Shown here in pieces: positions 53,192-62,962 of a DNA stretch of 64,000 nt. Under the pieces are notes generated by a model. The model worked only from the letters and a program-made list of their open reading frames with translations, was not told where the DNA came from and did no database searches. Source of the stretch: Triglochin maritima (Eukaryota > Streptophyta > Magnoliopsida > Alismatales > Juncaginaceae); NCBI GenBank assembly GCA_963682175.1, contig OY821772.1, positions 60,286,925 to 60,350,924 on the forward strand, read 5' to 3'. Each line of letters starts with the position of its first letter. The stretch's first letter is position 1. The position numbers were made by a program, and so were the translations under genes.

Positions 53192-53848
53192 TCAAATGAC
53201 ATCTTCGTCATTCATTCCGTTATTCTTGCGTGCAACTGCCTCGTCGTAACCACCAGTCCACTTCATAACGAGTGCTTCAATTCTTATCCACCTACCTTTT
53301 AAGGAAGTTGTGTTCCTTTCTCCGATGATTCGTTTCATTCGGGCCGCCAAGTCAAAAGCTTTCTTTACCTTACTCCATAGTTGTCTTCTTTTTTGGTTGG
53401 TGATTACGACGGCATTACAGCTAATGTTCATGAAGGAAGAGATTATGGTCTCGTCTTCCTCCGTCGACCATTGTTTTTTGCCTTGACGAGGTTGGGTGTT
53501 GGCAAATTCTACTGATAGTGAATAGCGTTGCAATAGATTAAGCGGGCAAGGTTCTACTACGTCGTCCTCATCTTCACTATTGTTTTCATTATCTTGTGCT
53601 TCATATGGATATGACGAAGGACCTTCATCACGAAGGTATTGCGAGTACATATTGTAGTGTTGTTGAGGATTTGTATGAGGGAACAGTGGGAACGAATTAT
53701 GGTCTGGTTGATATTGGTATTCCGGGTAAATGGAATATGGGCTTGGGAACGAAGATGGTGGTCCTCTAGTGGGAAATAAGCGTCGTTGATTTTTTGGTGG
53801 GTGGTGGGTGGTGTTTCGTGTCTGTCGTGGGTGGTTAAGGGAAGACAT
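53192..53848 (-). CDS. Harbinger ORF1, Myb/SANT-like DNA-binding protein
   Basis: Open from an ATG at 53848 (MSSLNHPRQ) for 218 codons. The N-terminus is Pro/Tyr-rich and disordered. An acidic stretch (NSEDEDDVVEP) follows, then a SANT/trihelix-like domain with KQWSTEEDETIISSF, NQKRRQLWSKVKKAFDLAARMKR and SLKGRWIRIEALV. This matches the accessory protein of PIF/Harbinger transposons, which recruits the transposase to DNA. A TGA after MNDEDVI, where the left arm has CGA, truncates it. Sequence at 53126-52870 looks like a further C-terminal exon. No transposase gene is left beside it. Confidence 0.75.
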   Translation of the reverse strand: MSSLNHPRQTRNTTHHPPKNQRRLFPTRGPPSSFPSPYSIYPEYQYQPDHNSFPLFPHTNPQQHYNMYSQYLRDEGPSSYPYEAQDNENNSEDEDDVVEPCPLNLLQRYSLSVEFANTQPRQGKKQWSTEEDETIISSFMNISCNAVVITNQKRRQLWSKVKKAFDLAARMKRIIGERNTTSLKGRWIRIEALVMKWTGGYDEAVARKNNGMNDEDVI

Positions 53849-54522
53849 TTTGAGTTGAAGAATGAAAGATGTGTTCTGCAACGAGTTAGGATGTGCTCAT
53901 TGTATAATAACGTGTTATGATTAAAAAAAATCAAAAGGGTCGGTCAGCTTTGTGCCATTAGGGTCAACTTTGTATTACATCGCATAGTTTCGTATCACGT
54001 CACACTATTTTTTATTTTGACCATTAATTATTGTAATGACATTTTAATATTTAATAATATTTTTTTGAAAATTGTAAATGAGGGGAAAAGAAATAGGATG
54101 TGGAAAAAAGAGTGTTGATTTAATAAGTTGACATTTATTGGTAGGTTGTGGACATGTGGTTAAGAGGAAAATGTTGTTAAGATAATTAAAAAATTGTGGA
54201 AAAAAGAGAGTATTGATTTGACAAGATAAAAATATTAATGCTTGAAAATGTCTAAGGTTGAAGATGACCTAAAAGTCCACAACTCCACATCCTAACTAAC
54301 TTTGAAGAATTTCCAAAACAAAACAAAAATTGCATAATTGTAAAACTGCAAAAATAAATGTGCATATTTGTAAAACTTCAAAAATAAACGTGATGGTCGG
54401 AAAAAAATTAAATACGGAATTAAATATTTAGGAAAAAACAAAGGAATTTCGACATATAATCCCCTCGGACTAGACAAGTCTGAGGGGTGCCTTCACGCTG
54501 GTCAGATGGATCCTCACCCCTC

Positions 54523-55938
54523 ACGCTGATTTATTTCATGGACGTGAAAATTAAGGTTGATAGATGGACTTACAACTTGTTAACTGGTGATAAATTTTGT
54601 GAGGGTGAGATTAAATCGATATGTTTATCTTTGAAATGCTTGAAGGTTGGACGTCGGCAACAACATGTGTTCGGCCACGATGTAAATCCTTCCGACTACT
54701 GATTTAATCCCCAACCGTTGTAGCATGAAACTCTTCCCGAAAACCTCACATTTCACAAACTCAATATTCCCATATATACAAAGAGTAATGATAAAGAGTA
54801 GTGATATATGTGCTCCAAATTGGGCTCCTAACCATTTCAAATAGTGGAGGTGGTTGGTTATGCAAAAATTCCATTTTAATTGAAATAACTGAAATCTTCA
54901 GGTCTAAACCACAAATATTCCACTAAAATAAATTATTTTCTCTCGCATTCCAATTCAAATTTCAAACTCACTTCTTTTCCACTCCTCCCTCCATCCACAT
55001 CCTCCTCCCTCCTCCCTTCTCCTCCACCCACCATCCTCTTCCTCCGACCCCCTCCTTTTGTGGCATTTTTCGGGCTCCTCTTCCTATAACGTCCTCCGTA
55101 TCCTCCGACCTCCTCATCCTCCGGTCTTCTCCTCATCGTCCTCCTCTGATTTTCATCCTCCTCTGGTATCTTCCTTCAATGCCACCTTTGGCCTCCTCAC
55201 ACCTTCATCCTCCTCTGGTCTCCACCTTGATAAGCATCCTTAGTCCAGCCGTCCGGATTTGTCCATACGAAGTCCAGCGTCCAGATTTGTCCAGACGAGC
55301 GGGAGCAGTCCAGCTATCCAGATTTATCCAAACGAAGTCCAGAGCATTGTTTTGAGTATGTAGATATCCAGATATGTGTGAGTATGTAGATATCGAGATT
55401 TGTTTAAAAAAATTGTTTAGTTTTATGAAATTTGATATGTTTACTGTTTTTGTGTGATAACATTTTATTTGATGTTTTTAATGTTCATCTTGGTATAATC
55501 ACATGTTGTGTCTGGATGAGTTTTTATTTATTTATGATGTTGTACATGTTCGGATTAATGTTTTGATGTTCCATAGATGTGTTGGGTGCTTTGTAATAAA
55601 TTTGTATATCTGAATATTTATGTGGATATATCTGATCAAATACAGTAGATATATCTAATTACTTTTTGGTGTTGACAAGTTACCGAAGTAGCAAAAGAAT
55701 AACACATTTGATATATGTATGGATAAGTGATGATACAAGATAATTGTGCATTGTCTAGCTCTTTGATACCTTCTATGTATGTCCAGATAAAGATAGTTAC
55801 GCATGATACCTTTTATGGGAGAAGCAAAACAAAAAAAGGTTGAAACTTATCTAGATAATATATAAGGTTGTAAAAGTCATCCCAACCCTTGGGAAATCTA
55901 ATTCAGAAGGTGAGGACTATAATGTACGATGATAAATC
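54523..55938. other. Intergenic DNA beyond the inverted repeat
   Basis: Starts with another small piece (about 54530-54640) of the plastid-protein-gene fragment. A CTCC-rich low-complexity tract lies at about 54980-55230, whose open frames are not credible genes. GTCCAGATTTGTCC-like repeats follow at 55250-55340. A segment at 55729-55899 is repeated directly at 58614-58780, on the other side of the next solo LTR. Confidence 0.4.
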
Positions 55939-58214
55939 TGTAGGATTTCATGTTTAATTATACATATATATTTTTCGAATTTTCATGTATAATAAGGATC
56001 TATTACAATTTTCTTCGATTTATTTATGCATGCATCGGTTTGTTTTAACAACTAGTTTCAAAAACCTATTAAAACAAACACAAAGGGACTCCGAAATTCA
56101 TACCTAGAAGTTCTCAAAAACTTCTTGACGTTTCAGAGACGTTGAGGAAGCCAATCTTCGCTTCTCGTTGCGCCGGATGCCTCCGAGTGTTCACCGAAAC
56201 CCTAAACAAGGTTGGAGAGAAAGGAGCTAGCCAATCGATCTCCAAACAAGCTTAGAATCTAGCTACAAACCCCTTCCTTAGCCTTTGAGATTTCTCCTTC
56301 CAAAGACTTAGAAAACTAAGAGAATTTTCGTGGGATTTTGTGGTGAATTAAGAGAGAAAATAATTATTGAATTGTGTAACCCAATTAGGGAGAATAAGGA
56401 CCTATTTATAGGTTCCAATCTTACTCTTAATCATGGCTATTCTTAAGCCACGGTTTTATGACAATTTCTCTCACAAACTAATTCCATAATGCATTATATG
56501 CACCCACAAAACGTTTGACCAAATTTGGAGCTAATCCAACCATCGATCAAATTAATCTCTTAATAATCAAAGGCAGAAAATCGACCGCTGCTCGGTTTAC
56601 CGAGTCCCACTCGGTTAACCGAATTTGTCACGATCGTTTAACCGAGTACGTGACGGATGACCGAATCTTAAGGAGAAAAATTCTCCTTAACCGATTGGAC
56701 CCATTCACGTCTAAAACCGAGTGCTATTCGGTTAACCGAAAATATCGGAACTTGACATTGTTCGGTCGACCGTTTCTGGTTCGGTACACCGTACCAAAGC
56801 TCCAGGCACTTTGGTCACGTTCGGTCAATCAATTACGATTATCCGTTCCATGTTCGGTTGACCGATCCACAGATCCTTCGGTCGACCGAACCTCAACGGA
56901 TTACCGAACGTTTACCCGATTTTGCCTTTTTCAAATTTTGGATTTATTTCCAACAAAATTTGAACTTGAGGGGGTTTTAGCAAATTCACAACTTATGCAA
57001 TATATTATCCTATGCAACAATAAATTATTGCACCCCATAATATATGCATCTCATATGAATTTATCATGATTCTAATTATGTTATATATAACATGATTGAT
57101 TTTACTTGTTCACCACATGTGTCATATTTTCTATAAGAAACCTGACACATCATATGAACCAAAAATCAAGCTTCTTGTTTCCCGGTTTCTTGCGGTGTGA
57201 CCTATGGGAGGATCTAGACTAAGTTGGCAGTGATAATCTGTGGGAGGATCTAGACCCCATGTGTCATATTTTCTACATGAAACCCGACACATCCTATGAA
57301 CTCAAAATCCCCATTTCTTGTTTCCCAGTTTTGTGGTGTGACCTATGGGAGGATCTAAACTAAGTTGGCAGTGATATTAAAGGCTTAATATCACAAGCTA
57401 TAAGCGGTATCTAGCTACACATTATAGCTCCCAATTAGTTAGATGTCTTAATTCCACTCGAACCAAAACCCGATCCATTTAGTGATGGAGTGCACGACTT
57501 GTGTCCGTCCCTTGCCTCATGATATTAAGAATACACACAAAGTAGTATTGTGTCATCTTTGTATTAGTATTCATTTCTTGATCTATTTAAGCTAGTTATA
57601 AATATGTGACTTAACTCAAATCACATTGTGCACATTATAACTTTGCTTTATCAAGGGGCCCACTAATATCATCACTCAATTAAGAGGGGCAATGATAATC
57701 TTTTGACTAACTATCTTCTCCAACGAAAGTTGTACTTAACCAACCAATGTCTTTACACTACACTGATCGATAGTTCAAGACACTGATCTAATTAAGTATT
57801 CCTTAAGTGATTAGATATAAGTCTCATATCAAAGGACCAAAGACACAGTAAAATATTAATGACACAGAAACACATTTCTATAATATTTTACTTATTAGGT
57901 CTATTCAGTATACAAAAGTAATATTTTCCTCTTTTGCATACCCGTGTTGTCACTCACTTGTAGAGCTACAATGATCTATGACCAACACGACAATCTTAAC
58001 TCGGTAATTAATGTTCCATGTTAATTACCATGATTGCGAATATCTTTTGTTTTATGTAAACCAATATCTTTTAGAGCTCTATGGTTAAGGACCAAGAGCC
58101 TCTTTCTTAACACTTCTAAAAGACGAATAACATAAACAAGGAACAAAATGATTTCTCATTCAATTCATAATAATTGACATTTAAAAGTAAAACTTTCAGA
58201 ACACATTCCCTTCA
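55939..58214 (-). mobile_element. Solo LTR, family 1, copy C
   Basis: Reads TGAAGGGAATGTG...TCCTACA on the minus strand, 2276 bp, with exact 5-bp TSD AAATC (55934-55938 and 58215-58219). TATA box TATAAATA at 56410-56403. It is longer than the other copies because about 120 bp (57257-57377) is a direct duplication of 57114-57234. Confidence 0.92.
56580..56905 (-). promoter_or_regulatory. GGTCGACCG-type array in copy C
   Basis: About a dozen copies, mostly altered (GGTTTACCG, GGTTAACCG, GGATGACCG, GGTTGACCG) with a few exact ones. The array ends about 170 bp upstream of the minus-strand TATA box at 56410. Confidence 0.6.
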
Positions 58215-58219
58215 AAATC

Positions 58220-58817
58220 AAGATATAAATGCAGACATAAGTTGTTATACTTATAGATACATGTTGATCGGATATGTAGGACATGTGTTCGGATATTTCT
58301 GAACACAGAGCATGTTGTTTGGATATATAGTCCTTGTATCTACTTGTAATGTCTAGACTGGTGTAGACATATTATCAATCTATATATGAACAACTGTATG
58401 TCCAGATATTTAATTACGATATATCTTGTTCAAACATTTGCTGACATGTCCAGCAAACACAAGCATATGAAAACCTAAACGGTAGATATCGATTTGCCTC
58501 CAATAATCAGTTTCATAAACTTGTTAATATATATCTATATGAATAAATAAAGACATCCTATATATTTGCAAATCTCATACTGATTTGGAAATTGTGAGGT
58601 GGTATATGTTTGGATAAGTGATGATACAAGATAATTGTGTATTATCCAATTGTTTGATACCTCCTATGTCGTCCAGACAAAGACAGTTACTCATGACACC
58701 TTTTGTGGGCGAAACAAAACCAAAAAGGCTGGAACTTATCCCGATAATCTATAAGGTTGTAAAAGTCATCCCAACCATTGTCTCTATATCCAGATATGTC
58801 CAAGTTGATTAATTATT
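58220..58817. other. Intergenic DNA between two solo LTRs
   Basis: No gene is seen. It contains the second copy (58614-58780) of the 170-bp direct repeat first seen at 55729-55899. Confidence 0.5.
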
Positions 58818-60279
58818 TGTTAGCTTTTTGGCTTTAATCTATGTTTTGATGATTTAATCAACATAATCTTAATTGTGATCATGTAGAGTAGCACACATGT
58901 TGCATTGCATATATATTGTTTTGTGCTAACCTCTCAAGGAAGAAGGGAAATCAAGTCAAGACATGTAATTTGTATTTCTTTGAGTCTTAGGAACTTTGTG
59001 TAATTGAGCATAGTTGAGTTAAAAACTACTCAAACACATACTAGGTTCCCTATAGAAGTCACACACGAGATTTCATATAATTTGGACTTCGATAGATCAT
59101 CCAAACTTAGACCGGAAAACACTAAACCAAAACCTGAACAATCTGCCCACATTCGGTCGACCGAAACAGACCGTTCGGTCGACTGAGTGATCAATTTTCC
59201 TGTTAGTGTTTTCTGCCTAATTTCGGTCGACCGTCCAGATCTTTTCGATCGACCGTGTAACACAAAATTCCAACCGTTAGAGTTGTCGTATTATACCCAA
59301 CGGTCGTATTCGTATTTTTCCAAATACCCCAAAAATGTATTTTCCTATTGGTCGACCGAGGACCTTATTCGGTCGACCGAACTTATGTTCTTTGACAAAC
59401 CCAAAGTGTCTGTCGGTTTTCGGTCGACCGGGGACATTGTTTCGGTCGACCGAATTTGATTTTGTTTGTCAACCCCGTAGAGCATGTTATAAATCGGTCG
59501 ACCGAACCTATCTCGGTGTTCGACCGATAACTTAAGTGTACCTAGATTATAACCTTTGGCGGTCGACCGTTCTTTAACCGGTCGACCGAACTGAGTTCAA
59601 AATTGTCAAACAGTCGACCGTTCAGCCTGATCCGATCGATCGAACTTACTCGGTTTTGGGTCCTGCAGTTTTCTATTTTGTGTATCTTACTTAACTCTTA
59701 CTCAACTTAACCACAATGGCTATAATACTTTAGGATCTTATAAATAGGTATTCCATTGACACAATTAGACATCTCATACACTTCCATTTGTCAAATACGC
59801 CTAAGAGAAACTCCCAAGTCCCACATTCCCCAAATCCTACTCTCCAAGCATCAATTACACATCTTAGCATCAATTCCACATCCCAAGTTAAGTGTGCTCA
59901 AGTTAGAGAGTGTGTTCCACTCAAGATCTCAGTTGTAAAGAAGGACTTCGGTGAAAGCCCGAAGTGTTCCTCTCGGATTGTGAGAGAATAAAGTCAAGCT
60001 CACGAGGGTGTTCGTGGAGCTTGTTTTGTAAAATGCTTAATCTCGGCCCGGAACGAGGTTGATAGTGAAGACGCGAGCGGAGCTCGAGGGAGATCGAGCG
60101 GAGCTTGCAAGAGAGGAAATAGGCGGGAGGCCGAACCTCTATAAAAATCTAGTGTCATCATTGTGGTTTGCTTACTTGTATTTGTTTAAATTCCGTTGTG
60201 CATATCTTGATTGATTAAACAAGTAAGTAATTAGCTTTAAAGTGATTAGAATAAGATACCCTCACCTCACGATCCAACA
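58818..60279 (+). mobile_element. Solo LTR, family 2 (Copia)
   Basis: TGTTAGCTTTTTGGC...GATCCAACA, 1462 bp, with exact 5-bp TSD TTATT (58813-58817 and 60280-60284). It aligns with the 5' LTR at 61398-62909, which identifies it as Copia. TATA box TATAAATA at 59739-59746. The downstream R/U5 part shares CCCGAAGTGT and CTCTCGGATTGTGAGAG with the 5' LTR. Confidence 0.94.
59154..59641 (+). promoter_or_regulatory. Well-preserved TTCGGTCGACCGAA array
   Basis: About ten exact GGTCGACCG copies and several one-base variants. Many extend to the 12- to 14-bp palindrome TTCGGTCGACCGAA. The array ends about 100 bp upstream of TATAAATA (59739). Confidence 0.75.
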
Positions 60280-60284
60280 TTATT

Positions 60285-61397
60285 GACCAGCATATACGTC
60301 TCTATATCTGGATAAACAAAAGCATGAGGGGAAATTGAGTGTTGAAGAAGATGTAGAAGTTTGTCATCACCATCATCTTGCATTTAATGTGGTGAGAGAA
60401 TGTGATGATTACAACTATTTCTTCTTAAAACAATAGGAAGAGATCGTGGTTTGCATGTGGGGGGTGTTATTTAAGTAATAGTGTAATGATTACAACCATT
60501 TAAATAATATGGTGCACATGGGAGATTTGTGGTTTGAAACTAATTTCGCATAAGCCAAGAGACATGGTAAATTGCCCAGAACATGCCACATGAAGGTTAT
60601 GAGTAGATGGAAAGCTCTTCACACACATATGATGAGAAGTTGGGATGTTATGACTTATGAGTAGATGGAAAGCTCTTCACACACATATGATGAGAAGTTG
60701 GTAAATTGCCCAGAACATGCCACATGAAGGTTATGAGCTCAAAAAGGAGTCCCTCTAGCATTCTCCTTTAAAATTATATATACAAGTATGTGGCACGAAA
60801 TCCAACATTTTTTGGGAGGACGAGGGATTAGTTGGGTTTTGGGAGTAAAACAATTGGAGAAGGGTTAAGTAGTGTAAATATTATCAATTAAAGGTAATCA
60901 TATGGAGATAATGTTAAATAACGGTACAACACTGACAGAATGACAATTTATAAATCATAAAGGCAATCTGGACGTTATCTCCTTTAAATAGTTGCTTATG
61001 AGTAAATAGTCGTAACTAGGTGACATTTTAGCAATTCAATTATTTTTGAGTGACACAATAGCAAAATTCCTAAAACATATAAGTTAAAATAAGTTATTAA
61101 ATTATAGATAAAATTATCATAAAAATATTAATTTTCTAAATCCGTTAATGGAACAATACTGATGTTAACGGAAAATGTTACTGGAGTAACAAACGTGAAT
61201 AAGTAATTGTACCAATGAAATTTATGTAGTTTTTCAGTAGTAATAATACAAATAGCTATGGAGTGACGACGGAAACGGAAATATAGTGTTTTAAAATGAC
61301 ACCAAAGTAAAAAAAAACCTAAATTAAAACAGAAAAAATGAAACATATCTACATACATGTCAATCTTTTGAAAATAATACAAATGTGCAATAACAAC
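60285..61397. other. Intergenic DNA with a small complex duplication
   Basis: No gene is seen. At 60566-60735 two phrases, AATTGCCCAGAACATGCCACA and ATGGAAAGCTCTTCACAC, each occur twice in mirror order (A-B-B-A, all in direct orientation). The rest is AT-rich. Confidence 0.5.
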
Positions 61398-62909
61398 TGT
61401 TGGCTTTTTGGCCTTAATCTATGTTTTGATGATTTAAATTAACCTAATCTTAATTATGATGATGTAGAGTAGCACAAATATTGCATTGCATATATATAGT
61501 ATTGTGCTAACCTCTACAGGTGATCAAGACTCATGGAAGGAAGGAAATCAAGTCAAGATTTGTAATAAAGCTAAATGAAGACTTGTAATCTTGATTTTAT
61601 TTTGAGTCTTAGGAACATGTGTAAATTGAGCATACAAGAGTTAAAAACCAATCGCATACACAATAGGTTCCCTATAGAAGTCACACACGAAATTTCACAT
61701 TATTTGGACTTCATTAGATCACCCAAACCTTAGTCGGAAATCACTTATAAACTTAAACCCAGATTTCCTGTGTGAACCGGTCGACCGAACCAGTTCTCAG
61801 TTCGACCGGTTTATAATAGACTCTCCACAGTGATTTTACCGAACTCTACCGGTCGACCGGTTCTACCTTTTCGGTCGACCGATCCCGGATTTTAATATGA
61901 CCGTTTTTCTTGTCGTATTCCTATAACGGTCGTATTCGTATAAAACAAAACTTAACCCCAAAATACATTCGGTAACCGGTCGAACGAAGACCTTGTTTCG
62001 GTCGACCGGTTGAACATATTTTCAGAAACCAAATTCCCTGCTATCGGTCGACACATTTCTCGTTCGACCGATTGACCTTCGTCTCAACCGAATCCCCTTT
62101 TCGGTCGACCGCCCCATACTTTGGTTCGACCGATTCACTTAAGTAGAGTTAAGTTCTAGCTCGTTTGTCCGACCGAATATTCTTTTGTTCGACCGTTCTC
62201 TTTGAAATCAAGTTAACGGTCGACCGGTTTACTAGTTTCGGTCGACCGGTTCTGGACAGATTTGCAGCCCGATTTTCTGCTTTGTGTATCTTGCACAAAA
62301 CCCAATCAAATCTATCCCCAACGGCTAGAATACCTTAGGAGCTTATAAATAGAGGATCAAGACTTGTTGTTAACACAACTCTCCAACTCCAATTGTCACA
62401 ATACATTAGAGAGAAACCTCAATCCTCAAAGCTCCCAATTCTACACTCCTTAAGCCTAAACTTCACACATTTGATCATATACTCATCCTACTCAAAGTGT
62501 GCTCAATTAGAGAGTGAATCCCACTCAGTTACAAGTGTTGTCAAAAGAAGCAAGGACTTTGGTGAAAGCCCGAAGTGTCCCTCTCGGATTGTGAGAGGAA
62601 GAATTCAAGCAAGCGAGGGTTGTTCGCGTTGCTTGTGGTGTAAAGGCGTTCTCTCCCGGCCCGGAACGGGGAGTGGTAAGTGAAGACGTAGGCGGAGCTC
62701 GCGGAGTCGAGCGGAGCTTACAAGAGAGAACTAGGACCCGGGTGGGGTGCCGAACCTCTATAAAAACCGACGCGTCTTTTGTGGTTTGCATTGTCTTTCT
62801 TTCTCTACTTGTTTGTTTATTCCGCTGCGCATTTGTTTGCTTAATCAAGTAGAAAATTAGGGATTAGATTAAAAGTGATTAGTGGACCCATAACCCACAC
62901 GATCCTACA
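61398..62909 (+). mobile_element. 5' LTR of a Copia retrotransposon
   Basis: TGTTGGCTTTTTGG...GATCCTACA, 1512 bp, followed after two bases by a primer-binding site and then gag. TATA box TATAAATA at 62344-62351. The 5 bp before it are ACAAC; the matching TSD copy lies outside the window. It is the same family as 58818-60279. Confidence 0.95.
61777..62251 (+). promoter_or_regulatory. GGTCGACCG array in the Copia 5' LTR
   Basis: About a dozen copies, many exact (GGTCGACCG, often CGGTCGACCGG), with variants such as GTTCGACCG. The array ends about 93 bp upstream of TATAAATA (62344). This is the array attached to an element whose gag frame is still open. Confidence 0.75.
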
Positions 62910-62911
62910 TT

Positions 62912-62924
62912 TGGTATCAGAGCC
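62912..62924 (+). promoter_or_regulatory. Primer-binding site (initiator tRNA-Met)
   Basis: TGGTATCAGAGCC two bases after the LTR end, complementary to the 3' end of plant initiator methionine tRNA. This is the standard minus-strand primer site of plant Copia elements. Confidence 0.95.
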
Positions 62925-62962
62925 TTGTTAGCTAAATTTCATTACTTTACCGTAATTTTAGC

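Larger units (their letters stand above)
47379..54522. repeat. Right arm of the large inverted repeat
   Basis: Reverse complement of 32854-40774. Without MULE-4 (48958-50141) it is about 6.0 kb. It keeps the intact Harbinger ORF1, and about 220 bp of GSNOR-intron-like sequence that the left arm lacks. Base differences between arms are frequent enough to see by eye, so the duplication is not very recent. Confidence 0.9.

Noticed and set aside
54933..55243. Gly/Arg-rich and Ser-rich frames on both strands
   Set aside because: CTCC-type low-complexity tract; open in several frames only because of composition.
62525..62848. Minus-strand 107-codon frame in the Copia LTR
   Set aside because: Lies in the R/U5 part of an LTR, antisense, with no domain.
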